From Brassica napus (Eukaryota > Streptophyta > Magnoliopsida > Brassicales > Brassicaceae): a DNA stretch of 64,000 nucleotides. Positions 1-11,816 of the stretch are shown piece after piece (within the stretch, counting starts at the first letter, position 1; the number at the start of each line of letters is the position of its first letter). Both the position numbers and the translations under genes were made by a program. Location of the stretch: contig NC_063438.1 of the NCBI RefSeq assembly GCF_020379485.1, positions 1,674,001 through 1,738,000 of the forward strand. The letters are read 5' to 3'. Below the pieces are notes generated by a model. The model made no database searches. It was not told the DNA's origin and saw only the letters and a list, made by a program, of their open reading frames with translations.

Positions 1-83
1 TGTTACATACACTGATGACTTATCTATACTTTAAATTAGTAAATCAAACTATGAGCTAAACACAACCGCTTTGCTCTGTGAAA

Positions 84-339
84 TACTCTCTCCGTGTCAT
101 TTTAACAGATGTTTAAATTTTTTTATTTTGTTTTATAATAAATGATATTCTCATAATTCTAGATAAAATTTAATGTTATTTAAAATTTGTGACAATTACA
201 AAATACTGTATTTTTTATTGGTTAAACTAGTTTTATTTAATGTTAGTTTATGTAATCAAAATAAATTGTATAAAATTTTGTATTTTTTTAAATCTTTGTG
301 CAAAAACCTTAAACACCACTTAAAGTGATACAGAGTGAA
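84..339. mobile_element. Candidate MITE (CTCCGTNTC type)
   Basis: An AT-rich stretch that starts with tactctctccgtgtcatttt and ends with a related inverted sequence (acttaaagtgatacagagtg). The ends form imperfect terminal inverted repeats of about 20 bp around a non-coding core. This resembles the short MITEs with CTCCGT-type ends that are common in Brassicaceae. I could not establish a target-site duplication. Confidence 0.4.
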
Positions 340-959
340 GCCTAGGTAAAAAAACCAGAACCGAAGAACCGAACTGGAACCAGACCAATACCCTCAAATA
401 CTCGAACGGTTTCTATATTTATATATCCGAAATAACCGAACCGAACCGAGAACTAAACGGGTATCCGAATATATAAATATATTAATTATATATACATATA
501 CTATAACTAAATATATATTTTTAATTTAAAGATCAGTTAAAAGTATCCGAAAATAGTTGAGGATAACTAAATTATTATAAAGTATCTGAACTACTTGAAA
601 GTATCTGAAACTATCTGGATATATAGCTTTATCCGAAATATCCAAAGTAATCCAAAATATCCAAAATTCTTATCTAAATCATCTTAATTATTTGATATTA
701 ATTTATCCTAAATAACCGATATTTTATCCGAATTACCCAAACTATCCAAACTATCCGAACCCGAACCGTAACCAAATGAGAACCGTATATTTTGCGAGTA
801 TTTTTCGGTTTCTAGTTTTACTATCCGAACCGAATCCAAAACTATTTGAATCGAACCGAAAATAAATCAAGTAGTAAATAGATCATCTAACCCCTTACCT
901 AAACTACCCGAAACCTGAAATACCCGAACCGAACCAATACCCGAAATGCCCAGACCTAG
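338..959 (+). repeat. CCGAACCGAA-rich dispersed element, copy 1
   Basis: A non-coding segment of about 620 bp dominated by repeated ccgaaccgaa and atccgaaa words with an AT-rich core. It ends in a 'gccc-agacctag' motif. A second copy in inverted orientation lies at about 6940-7432, and the two share aligned core words such as tttatcctaaataaccgata. Two more copies occur at about 18180-18563 and 56539-57039. The copies look like a dispersed repeat family rather than independent simple repeats. Confidence 0.7.
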
Positions 960-1047
960 AACTGAGTAGAGCTTATGCATAGCGAAGATATGTGGTTCAC
1001 TGGTCAGGACTAAGAGAGTCTTCCAAGAGATATATTGGCTTTACTAA

Positions 1048-1274
1048 TGGGCCTCCTTGGCTCAAAATTCATTTTCTGGTAGCTCCACATTTTATCGGGC
1101 TTTTATAGCCTACAGTCTCATCATCGAAACAGCATCTTTATATCCATTGAATCGTTTCTTCTGCTCTAGAGAGGGGGAAGGGAATATAATACCATTAACA
1201 GGCCTCATAATGGGCTTTACTTACACACCCCAAACTAAATTCATGTTAGCTCCAAATCTCTCTCTAAGTGGGCT
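1048..1274 (+). promoter_or_regulatory. Site II (TGGGCY) elements upstream of OEP16-3
   Basis: Three TGGGCC/TGGGCT words at 1048, 1211 and 1269 lie within 340 bp of the downstream ATG. TGGGCY motifs bound by TCP factors are known in plant promoters of nuclear genes for mitochondrial and ribosomal proteins. That fits the mitochondrial/complex I assignment of the next gene. Function here is inferred. Confidence 0.45.
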
Positions 1275-1380
1275 TTCTCCGGCTCTACTACCTCTACGGT
1301 CTCGTCGCCACCGAAGAAGAAGATCGAATCATTTTCTCGTGGATCTTGTGCCCCTCTGGTGAACACTGTAGGGAGGAATC

Positions 1381-2034
1381 ATGGATCCAGCTGAGATGAG
1401 GTACTTGGAAGAAGAGGACGGCCCCATGATGAAGACGATCAAAGGCAGCGTCACCGGCTTCGCCGCCGGGACCATCTACGGAACCATTTTAGCCACGTGG
1501 AAAGACGTTCCGAGAGTGGAGAGGAACGTGGCTCTTCCGGGCCTCATCAGAACGCTGAAGATGATGGGAACTCACGGGCTCACTTTCGCTGCTATTGGAG
1601 GAGTTTACATTGGCGTTGAACAGGTGGTTCAGAGTTATAGGGGCAAAAGAGACTTTTTCAATGGTGCTATTGGTGGGTTTGTTGCTGGAGCTTCTGTCCT
1701 TGGCTATAGAGGTAAACGCTCTTACCGTATGCGTTTCAAACCAATGTCTACATGATTGGATTATGTCTAAATACTCTCAAAGATATTATCTGATGTAATG
1801 ATTGAAAGTACATAGCTTTCCATTGTAACCTTGGTTTTATTTTGGTGAAAATTGTTTTTTTTTTTTTTTTTTGTGTACACAGCAAGGAGCATTCCGACGG
1901 CGATAGCTGCAGGTGCAACTCTAGCTGTTACCTCAGCTTTGATTGACTCTGGAGGTCAGACGACAAGAGTAGACAATGGCAGAGAGTATTATCCTTACAC
2001 CCCTGTCGAGAAAAGAGCTCAAGCTGAATCCTGA
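1381..2034 (+). CDS. OEP16-3: Tim17/22/23 family protein OEP16-3 (complex I B14.7-like)
   Basis: Two exons, 1381-1711 and 1883-2034, encode 160 aa. The intron runs from GTAAAC to a T-rich tract and ACAG, and restores the reading GYR-ARSIP. The protein starts MDPAEMRYLEEEDGPMMKTI and has the glycine-rich hydrophobic helices typical of Tim17/Tim22/Tim23/OEP16 proteins (for example GSVTGFAAGTIYGT, then FAAIGGVYIGVEQ). It closely matches Arabidopsis At2g42210 from memory. That protein is a mitochondrial inner-membrane protein found with respiratory complex I (the B14.7/NDUFA11 counterpart), although it is named as an outer-envelope pore relative. The gene is convergent with TBCCD1. If the intron were not removed, translation would run on to a stop at 1755. 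Confidence 0.93.
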
Positions 2035-2751
2035 TTTCTCTTTTTTTGGTGATTGAAGTTAATAAAAAGCTCTTTGAGATCATCTCTCTCTTCCCTGTCA
2101 TGTCTGTTTTTGTTTACTTGTATCTGAGAGATGTGAAATCATGGAACTCTTTTGTTCTTTTGTTTTCTCCTGTTTGTATGGAGAGTGACTTGCATCTTTT
2201 GCTTAAGTGTTGAATGTAAGAAACGTTACAGTTCTAAGTATCTGAAATGTGTTTGCTTCTGCTAGTCTCAGAGTTGAAGAACATAGAGAATGATATTTTG
2301 TCTGTTCTTATGGTTATGAATAAGACTCTTTATAACGTTTTTCGTGGATCAAGCAGAGAAGCTTTTTCCTCCAAGATAAAAAGACAAGGGAACAACAACG
2401 ATTGATCCAGAGAAACTTTCACAGTTTTTTAGTCTGTTTGAATGTGTAGATAAGGAAAAAAATTGAAAAGAAGCTTAAAATATATTTGAAATTGAAGGAG
2501 GGTACTCATATATATATGGTATTGAGAAACTTGTTATCTGTGTATAACAATTAAAGGAAATTAACATTTTAAAAAGACAAGATTGCATGTTGTTATGATC
2601 AAATGAGTAAAAAAAACATACAAAAGAGGAGAGGTTTAGGAGTTAGAGAACTTGCTGTGCAGTTAACTTCTGATGTCATACGAGCTAGCAATCTCTGAAG
2701 AGGAACGGATCAAGAGAACTCTACAGTGACTTAGACGTTCTTCCATCATCA
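2035..2751. other. Intergenic, convergent 3' regions
   Basis: About 700 bp between the stop codons of two convergent genes (OEP16-3 and TBCCD1). It is AT-rich with tttgttttctcc and aataaaaag-like polyadenylation-type words. I see no coding potential or repeats. Confidence 0.5.
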
Positions 2752-5700
2752 TTAATCACCTTGCAAGCAATAGAGTTGCCGGACATTTCCCGTTGCTGTC
2801 ACCATAAGAAAAACAGAGGATCAATATCCAATGACCAACGGAGAGAATAAAGTAGAGTGTGGGGGATTCGATGTGGTTACCGTAAAGCCAGTCTTTGAAA
2901 TGCATGTGGAACGCTGTAGTAAGTTCTCGTTTTCGGTTTTCTTCAAGAGGTGTTTCTCTTAAGGATTGTCTTGTTTCTTCCAAGTTCTTAAGCTGGTCAA
3001 AACAAATATGGCAGTTGGAGTATCAGATGCTGTAGTGATATGGAAAAAAAAACAAACAGAGCAGTTCTCTATAAAAAGCATAAAACATACGCTTGACTGT
3101 TGCACTGCTAGATACGCATCTGGTAATGGAAATGGATTGTCTTTCGTGGAACCAAGCGCCTCGCCAGCAAACCAGTTTGGGATCTGAACCAGAGACATTA
3201 ACGTGAGAAATTACAATGTGATAACACTCTTGGTAGTAACCAACATCAGTAGCTATTACAGGTAAAGTAAACTAACGAAAAGGGGAATGTTACCAAAAAG
3301 TTAGTGAACTGGTTAGGGTCCACAAAAGAAGCCGATTCAGATTGTTTATCAGAGGCACCGGTAGGATGTGACAATGAGTCATGCGGATCAACTGCTCCAA
3401 GTGCGAAGGGTTCATTCCATCTGTTGATAGTTGGCACAATCCCTACCTCGGTCATGTGCTCCTCCAAGTGTGAGTAAAACGTATTATACGGAGCCACCTG
3501 GAACAGATCAAAGTCACAGATTGATGCAAGCAGTTATATCCACAACACATCAGAAGATGTTTGCACTAAAGTCAACTAAATAAGTGAGTCTAACATCATG
3601 TTCAAGTTTCCAAACACCATGAACAATTAAAATGATCACGAGTCTAACAGGCTTTCTACACATCAAAGATATAAACCTAACTAAAGCTTTATAAAATTGT
3701 GGTCTCGTTACTAGTATCAGCTGAATATCAGAGCGGGAAAGAAGAGTTATGTACGCAGCCTGATATCAAACTTGAAAATTAAACCCTCAATCATAGAGAG
3801 ACGCTTCACCTGTAGCTTGTGGTTATCACCGACAATAAGAGGTCGCTGATTGACTCCCAAAAAGAATACACATTCTCGGCAATTGGCGATGCAGATTCGT
3901 TTGGTAGCTGCAATCACATGAACTCTCTCACAATGCTCAACTCTTACTGCCTGCACATGCACAAAACATAAACTAAAAAGTCTGCATCTTCTAAACCTAA
4001 ACTCGCTAACAAAGAGTAAAGCATGAAGGAGTATATTTGTCATACCTTGCCGGCAGCTCCCAGAACGATAGTAGAATCGGAACATCCATACACAGTTGCA
4101 TATCTTAATGGAGCTAATAGATAAATGACAGAATCATGGCAATTGGCAACCTGCAGAATACACAAGAACATGCAGTTGACGTGCATACATGAGTGAAAGA
4201 AACGAAATGAGGAAGCCTACAACTACCAAATGTGACGAGTTGCTGATTAAAATGAAAATTAGTTGTACAGTACTGACCTTCACAGATCTACCCTTTAGAT
4301 CGGAAGCCTGCTTGAAAAGTGAAGTCTTGGAGACTCCTTCGATGATACAAGGACCTCTATCGTTAGATGAAACTTTATTAAGAGCTTCAGAAGCAACTGC
4401 GGTTGCTGCTTCTTGACCAGAGGCATTAGATGGTCCATTTTCTTTCCCAGAAATTCTGTCAGAAATGTTTTCCATGGCCGAAGCTATCTTTTTCAGAAGC
4501 CAATCATGCACTTGTGAAGCAGGAACGGGAACAGCAGGCATGGCAGGGTTAGAGTTCTTAAAGAAAGGAGTAGCTTGACTCAAAGAAGGTACATCAGATC
4601 CCTTATCACCAAAATGAAGAAGAAACCGAATGTGCTCAAAACTCTCCAAAGACAGCACCTAAGGAGGAGATTCAATCAAAATAAGTTTTGATGAAATAAC
4701 CATCTAGCATGAGATATGCATTCTCTGTCATTCCATTAATATTTGTATTCCAACATAGAATTTTCTATTCATCTAATAGAAACAGTATCTCTTTCCAGAA
4801 TGAGATTAAGAAATGTTTGCACATACCGAAGATTCATCTCCTTCTCCCTCCACAGGATCTGCAAGGAGAGAAATAATATTTGCCATGTGCTTTTGCAAAT
4901 ACGACAACTGATGAGCTTCTTCGTCTGCTGGCGATGGCATAAACCGACGGCTGTTGCTACGAACAAGCTGCAAGATGACGAAAAACAAAATCTAACTCAA
5001 ACTTCAAAAAGCAACAAGGTTGTCTAGACCCATTTCATTGAAACAATAACGAGAATGGTTATGAGTAAAATATTTCAAAGCTCAGAAACTGTCTCCCAAC
5101 TAAGAGCTGAGCCCAAAGATACTAGAACACACCCCCACATCATGACCTAGAGGAAACATGAAAGGACCAACCAAGAACTATGAATAGAAACAGAGCCAAG
5201 TCCACACAAACACACAGCAAAGTAGTAGTATTTGGCTTCAATCCGGGAACTTAACAGTGCTCTAGAGTTTTCATTTGTCAAAGAAAGGGGACCAAACTTA
5301 AAAGGAGATAAAAGGAACAGGTGCACAAACAAAATTCTATCAAAACGCACTATTTCGAATACATACTTGATACTTCTACACTGCTTAATATACGTGATCC
5401 TCTGCGAGTGTTTCATATAACAAGAGAAATATGCATGATTCTGTTAAGTACTATTTGGATACAATTTCTATATAACCGATACCCAGAACCGAACGGGTCC
5501 TACCCGGAACCGATCCTAATACCCAAAGTCGCAGCCGTATACTAACAGTCACTATGCTGTCACAGCGTTCACCACATTTTAAAAATAAGGCAAATATACA
5601 TCACAAAGCAAATACCTCAATGAGCATCTTCTCCACATTAAAATCATTACGAACACTTAGCCACAAACTACAAGCTGAGCCCAAAGATACTAGAACACAC

Positions 5701-6734
5701 CCCACATCATCACCAACCAGGAACTATGAAGAGAAACAGAGCCAAATCCACATAAACACACAGCAAAGTGACAGTTATAAAGCTTTAATCCGTGTCATTT
5801 AGTCAAAGAAAGGGAACCAAAAACAAAAGGCAATCAAAACGCACGATTTTGAACAAATACTTTTATATTGCTTAACATATATGTGATCCTCTGTCTTATA
5901 TGATTCTCATACTTACAGTCTCCATGCTCTCACAGCGTTCACCACATTTTAACAATAAGCCCAAATACACATCACAAAGCAAATAAACCTCAACGAGCAT
6001 CTTCTCCACATGAAAAATCATTACGAACACTTATCCAAAAACCTACACACCTCCCTCGACTCAATCTAGTTCCTTCCTCAACATTGCTTAATTCTAACGT
6101 CACTAGGCTCTATACGAACCTAAAGTCTCCAAATTTCTTAACTTGCATCGCAAATTATAGTTAGAAATCAATAATCATACGCACTAAGATCACATTTCAA
6201 CCGACATTACATGATTAAGCCAATGTTTAAACGTAAAGAACATGCCTGAATCGGCGATAAGGCGGACAAGTAACCATCGAAAGCAGAAGCCGAAGGCCAA
6301 ACATCAGCCACCGCCGCAGAGTCCTTATGCGTCCTCGGCATCAACCTCTTATACGACTGAACGTACATAAACAAAACCAGATCCCTCACATCAGCTCCGA
6401 TCGAATCAACCTCCTCTGGCTTAGCCACAACAAGAGGATCAGTCTCCGAATGTAGCACCGAGGCGAGAGTTTCGAGGACGAGGCGCGCATGGTCAGAGGA
6501 GATCGAGAGGGCCTCGGAGATGGCGGGAGATCCGACGCGGTTGTTCGTCGCCGAAGACGCTAGCTTCTGCTTGATCGGAGCTAAGGTTTGGATCGGGTCG
6601 GTGAAAAGGAGATTCGGGATTGGGAGGAGGCCGTGCTCGAATGGCACCCGCCTCGGGTGGATTGCTGGATTCGGATTTTGAATCGGGTCAGGGTCAGGTG
6701 GTGGTGATGATTGGTCGATTACTTCTTCCGTCAT
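2752..6734 (-). CDS. TBCC domain-containing protein 1 (TBCCD1-like)
   Basis: Nine exons on the minus strand: 6734-6246, 4967-4827, 4658-4278, 4150-4046, 3950-3810, 3497-3294, 3183-3091, 2986-2881, 2795-2752. Joined, they keep one frame and give about 567 aa. The N-terminus (MTEEVIDQSSPPPDPDPIQN) is proline-rich and acidic. The part encoded by exons 4-6 (about residues 338-487), with YGCSDSTIVLGAAGK and HCERVHVIAATKRICIANC, is the beta-helical C-CAP/tubulin cofactor C-like domain. It is the likely orthologue of Arabidopsis At2g42230. Animal and algal TBCCD1 acts in centrosome/basal-body positioning; the plant role is unclear. Intron 1 (4968-6245) is long, contains a tandem duplication and appears to start with GC rather than GT. 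Confidence 0.88.
5105..6040. repeat. Tandem A-B-A-B duplication inside TBCCD1 intron 1
   Basis: Two alternating blocks recur in direct orientation. Block A (agctgagcccaaagatacta...) is at 5105-5420 and 5672-5915. Block B (tcacagcgttcaccacattt...) is at about 5546-5665 and 5917-6035. Copies differ by point changes and small indels, and the first A-B junction carries an extra segment of about 120 bp with CCGAAC words. The arrangement is confined to one intron. Confidence 0.75.
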
Positions 6735-6888
6735 AGTGCCTCAAACTCGCGAAAGAGAGCAGTCGCGAGGTTGCAGATCGTTTGAACAAACAAAATAAAA
6801 TGTCATCGAGAAAGAAGAGCAGTTAATGTTACAGTGCGTGCAGTCACACGCCACTATCCTACACCCTCGTTTACGAGCCAATAATAAA

Positions 6889-6906
6889 TGGGCCTTTGCG
6901 GCCCAC
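6889..6906. promoter_or_regulatory. TGGGCC / GCCCAC pair upstream of TBCCD1
   Basis: The sequence tgggcctttgcggcccac lies about 155 bp upstream of the TBCCD1 start codon. It contains a TGGGCC site II/TCP-type element facing a GCCCAC element. Proximity to the minus-strand start suggests a promoter role; this is inference. Confidence 0.4.
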
Positions 6907-6939
6907 TAAACAACAGTTGACTTCGCATCATTTATAAGG

Positions 6940-7432
6940 CCCGGGGCATTCCGAATATCGGTTCGATTCGGGTACTTCGGATTCGGTTTGGTTCGGATAG
7001 TAAATGTTGGAACCGGAAAATATCCAGAAAAAAATTGGTTCTTATTTGGATCCGGTTCGGGTTCAGATAGTTCGGATAATTTAGATCAAATATCGGTTAT
7101 TTAGGATAAAATATCAAATAATTAGGATGATTTAGATAAAACTTTTGGATATTTCGGATTACTTTGCATATTTCAGATAAAACTATCCGGATAGTTTGGA
7201 TCAGATCATTTATAATAATTTAATTATCCTCAACTATTTTCATATACTTTTAATATAATTTTAAATTAAAAAAAAATATATATATATATATGTATCTATA
7301 CTTAATATTTTTATATATTCAGTTTTCGGTTAGATTCTGGTTCGGTTTGGTTAATATAGAAATCATTCGGGTATTAGTCCAATTCCGGTTTCGGATATTT
7401 CGGTTTGGTTCCAGCTATTTTGTTCAAGCCTA
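6940..7432 (-). repeat. CCGAACCGAA-rich dispersed element, copy 2 (inverted)
   Basis: A reverse-complement relative of the element at 338-959. It reads ttcggttcgg/gtttcgga-type words on the plus strand, with the same AT-rich core (cggttatttaggataaaata). One end is near 'ggggcattccgaatatcgg' and the other near 'ttgttcaagcctaa'. It lies between the TBCCD1 promoter and the UVI4 3' region. Confidence 0.7.
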
Positions 7433-7677
7433 ATTTATAGGATCATGATTCACCACATTTCCAGAGATTGTGACAATTACAAGAAACTAAGGCAAAAAGG
7501 AGAAAGGACGTCCGACAAAAAACCGAAGTTTGATAGTTTTGTACAATCTGTTTAAACCAAGAAGACATCATCCATCATATGTGGAAAATACAAAGCAAAG
7601 CAGCCTAAAGAAAAGGTTCTCAACATAAGATCCGTGAACTATCCTAAAAACCAAAATCTATCTAAAGAAGAATGTCT

Positions 7678-7841
7678 TATCATCAGAAAATGATAGAATC
7701 TTCCTACTATAACATCATCAGAGAGATGATTGACTTCTTCCTAGTAATATCATCAGAGAGATGATAACAGATCTAAAAGCTCATGAACATATCACCAGTA
7801 GATGATCCACTTCTCCCTCTTTGCTATCATCAGAAGATGAT
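7678..7841. repeat. Five short palindromes in the UVI4 3' region
   Basis: Five imperfect inverted repeats of the form tatCATC-aga(ga)-GATGata occur at 7678-7695, 7713-7730, 7748-7766, 7790-7806 and 7825-7841. Starts are 35-42 bp apart. They lie just downstream of the UVI4 stop codon (7874, minus strand), so probably in its 3' UTR. Each could fold into a small hairpin in RNA. Confidence 0.65.
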
Positions 7842-7873
7842 GTCGTACTCACTGATCTCCTTCTCATGACCCA

Positions 7874-8611
7874 TCATCGCATGGACATTAAAGTCCGAAC
7901 TCTTTTCTCCCTTTCAGCTCTCTTAGCACTAGGAGTGCTCTTCATCTTCTGAATCTCTTCCATCACAACCTTCTCCACTTTATCAATAGAGTTGAGGAGC
8001 TTCTTCTGCGGAGTGAGCGCTTCTTCTTCCTCTTCCGCTGAACTCTGCCTTGTGATGTCGAGCAGAATCTGATGGACTTTAGCAGTCGAAGGCGGCCAGG
8101 GACGCTTGAACCCAACAGACGGACCAGGAGTCACCATGGAGTAGTTCCGCTCGCCAGACACTGGTGCTAAAGAATCATCAAGAACCACCTCAAGCTGCTG
8201 TGGAGTTGGGGTCTCAACGTCTCCCACACGAGCTCTCCTCCTCTCAATCGCCTGCATACAAAACAAAGCCACGCTAAGTTTATATGATAATTGTAATTAA
8301 CAGTGAGGCTTACTAACCCTAACGACAGAAGACACGTCACGGAGAGGCGTTCTTGGATACCAAGAAGGCAACACAGAAGCTGAGGCACGTGCCCTGCCAC
8401 GCCTTCTACCTCCACCGCCACCTGTCCGTCGAATTCCCAAATTGCCCCTCGCAAATCCACCTCTCCCAAACACTAACGATTCTGAAGAAGGCAGTCTCTG
8501 AACAGGAGACCGAAGTGGTGACTCGTCGAGCAAGATCCCGTGGGATCGCCGGTTGAGAAACGCGGCGGGGTAATCCACAGACCTCTCGCGTCGGTCTCTC
8601 GCTTCTGGCAT
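7874..8611 (-). CDS. UVI4: UVI4/POLYCHOME, plant APC/C inhibitor
   Basis: Two exons, 8611-8318 and 8251-7874, give 223 aa. The reading across the splice is VVR-AIERRR. The N-terminus [20 protein letters not shown] matches the plant UVI4/OSD1 (GIG1) family. A destruction-box-like RTPL is at residues 87-90 and the protein ends in SMR, the Met-Arg 'MR tail' used to bind the anaphase-promoting complex. UVI4 inhibits APC/C with CCS52A and so restrains endoreduplication in the nucleus. The order relative to TBCCD1 and the bHLH genes fits At2g42260. The Gly/Arg-rich stretch at residues 60-75 is low complexity. The sister OSD1 is the alternative, but position favours UVI4. Confidence 0.9.
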
Positions 8612-9603
8612 TATGATTAATCCCTACGAAAATCGAAGAACGATTAGAACACAGCGTAGATCGATTTTCATCTATCGTCGAATCCTCTAATCTTGTTCAC
8701 CATTTTAATCGGATTCTCTCATACCTAACTAACAAAATCGAGTAAAACTGCTAACGAATCATCAAGAACAGAGCGTGGAGATACAGAATAAAGTTTCATG
8801 GATTCATTTTACCTATTGAATCTTCTTCGATAGATTCTCCTTCGTGACAGCTCTAAAACGACTTGCGGAACGGTAAAGCGAGGGGACAGAAGGAATAAAG
8901 GAGAAAAGCTTTTTTTTTTTTTTCAGTGAGAGGGGAGAGACGATCTGGCGATTTTTTTTTTAAGGCCATCATCTTGGGCGGGTTTTATAATTGAAAATGA
9001 AAATTTTGGAGCTCGCACGTGCGAGAGAAATTCAAATCTGTGTGAAATATTTTGAATTTTTACGGGGGCGGGATAACTCAGTTTCGTCAAATTTTTCATT
9101 CTCAACGCAATTCGTCGGTTTTTTTTTTGCGATTTTACTTATTTCAAAGCGATTAAGAATCTTTGGCCCAATTACGTATTGGGGCTTTGGCCCAATTAAG
9201 CTAGTTCATATTTTACGTATAAAAGCCCCAATTGTTGAATTATTGTGTTAATAATGAACAAAATGAAGAATATATATGTTTACCTCTTTGACTATGTCCT
9301 GGATATGGTTAGTGAAATATGAGTTTGTCCTGGATATAAATATAAACTTTCAAACTTTTTTAAAAATTATTATAATTCTTTATAAATTATCTATGTCCTT
9401 AAAATTTCATAGGGGGTACATGTCAACGACTGTTATTTTATAGAGATGAAGTTACATCATCATAAAATGGCACTTGTTTTGTTTTTGCTGTAGGTGGACC
9501 TTCGTAGATACGCACATTGCTATCTTGGGCTGAGAGGTTACGTATAGCACAAGGGACCGCTCGGGTTTGAACTTTGAAGGATATACATACATGGATATAG
9601 TTT

Positions 9604-9743
9604 GAGGGAGTATGTACATGTCAACCTCAAATCAAGTAAAATCATGTAAGATGATGAGTTGCTTCCAGTGGCGGAGGGAGTATGTACATGTCAACCTCAA
9701 ATCAAGTAAAATCATGTAAGATGATGAGTTGCTTCCAGTGGCG
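9604..9743. repeat. Perfect 70-bp tandem duplication
   Basis: The unit running from gagggagtatgtacatgtca to gcttccagtggcg is present twice in a row without a mismatch (9604-9673 and 9674-9743), followed by the first few bases of a third copy. Perfect identity suggests a recent slippage or unequal-exchange event, or an assembly duplication. Confidence 0.9.
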
Positions 9744-11816
9744 GAGGAAACTGAAATTCAGTTTTGATTAGATGCGTAGATTGAGCTAATCTATACCAAG
9801 CTTTCTCTTTGTAACAAAAAAAATGAGCTAATAGAAGAAAGATTCAACTCAAATGCTTGATTGCCTCTCTCTTGCGCATGGACTTTCAGCCTGTATAGAT
9901 TCACAAATACATACATCAGAAATGAAATATCGATCTATTTCGAATATAATTTTTGTCAGAACATCAAGCATGATCGCATCCCACTGTTGGTCCTCTCCTT
10001 TGTTCAAATTCACAGCAAAAGTAGGTTCTACTTTTTATATTATTATAAGAAACTAAAACACCAAAAAAAGAGAGCAAGGAGATGAGATTCTTCATGGCAG
10101 AATATATATATCCCCAAGCACGACTGATTACTTCCAAATATAGCAGCCCACTCGAGAAAATTAAATTTAAAAAGAGAGAAACACTTGCTGTATTTAGAAG
10201 TTCTTATTAAAGAAATAAAATAGAGAGGCAACCTTTTTTTAAGTTGTTGACAAACTTGACATTATAAAAGCCAAAGCTGGACCACGATTCCCCACTTCTA
10301 TCAAACATAAATATTTAAAATGAATTGATGGGGAATCATTTTTATTATTTTTAAATTCAGATACAAAAATGTAAAGAAAAAATCTATACAACATTAAGAA
10401 AAGCTAATGGGGTCTCTCACATGTCCATGTTCACATCCATCGACGACATTTGCTTTTGTAGTTATCTCCTTTTGCCTACCATTTTCACCAAGGACCAACT
10501 TTAGAACCCCAAAAGAGTATATACTGATCAGAAGTGAAAGCATTGATGGTGTTAATTTAGAGAAGAAAAAAAAGCTGTTAGATTACAGATTACAAATCAT
10601 GCAGTGGCTTGTATCTATTTTCTCGAGTAAGAAGTCGATGATTTGAATGAAACAAGTTTGTTGCGTATGAATTTCACATACATATATATGTGATCTTTAC
10701 TTTCACGCATCAGTGTATAATAAAAAAAAATATCATCTATTAGTTATAAAATATTAAAATGATTTGTTTGTTATCATGGTCATTTCTTCCTTTTATATTA
10801 TGGGTGAATACAAATTTGTTACTTTTGATTCAATAGGTGCATGTAGAGAATGCATGTGCTTGCGCATACACATTTGTCTTCTTGTTGATAAACTAAGAAG
10901 CAGCTCGAGAATTAAAAAGCTACTCCAACTAAAACGATCTGTCTCTATATGTAAAGCCTTGGGCACATAAACCGTAGTCTAGTCCCCATATATTAAGGAA
11001 TGAAATATCAGCTCCCCAGAGAATACATATACATCCAAAACAATGTGATAATAATTGATAAACATATAAGGTAAAAGTTTCAATTCACTAAACAAGAATA
11101 ACGAACGTGAAAACTTAACATCTAGTTCAAAGAGAACTGATATAGAGTAATCAATTTTGAGTGAAGGGAACATGTCGTTCTTATAGAAAGTCGGCGCTTG
11201 TGAATTATTAAAGTTAAAAAAGAAGAAGAGGTGCACGAAATTAACGACGGAGATCTAGACGAAGCATCGTTCACACACGTAGCTAGTGACATCACTGTAT
11301 CAATCACCTTTGATATATAAATCTTTTAGCTGTACTCCACTAGTATCTCGTTCCCAATGTAATGTCTCTTTCGTCGCGATCGTGTAGAAGCTGCAGGTTG
11401 TCCGTGAACCCTAATTTATGAACTGTACTTCCGACAAAGTTTCTTTCTATTTATAGGATGTTTTGTGTTTTAACCAGAAGAAGATCTAACTTCTGACTTT
11501 TCCTTATATTCTGATGGGACAAAATAATAGTACTTGACAATCTTAAATGTAATAAAATGCATGAAAGTAATAAAGAATATATGAGTTTGCTAAGGTCATA
11601 TAAATCTTAAATGTATTATTCGAACGTGAAAATTATATTTAACTGTTGAATACGAAGTCTATGATTGTTGGTTCCTGCATGACGTTTTTCTTGTTTGTAA
11701 GTAATTAGATTAAATCTTTTGTGTATAATCGTATATGATACTTTGAACGATTTAACATTAAATATTTTGTTTCTACATCATAAATTTTACATTACATCAC
11801 AAAATAGCAATAATCT

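Noticed and set aside
11451..11460. Minus-strand CTATAAATAG as promoter of a microRNA or gene
   Set aside because: No reading frame, known miRNA or splice pattern follows. The word alone is not enough.
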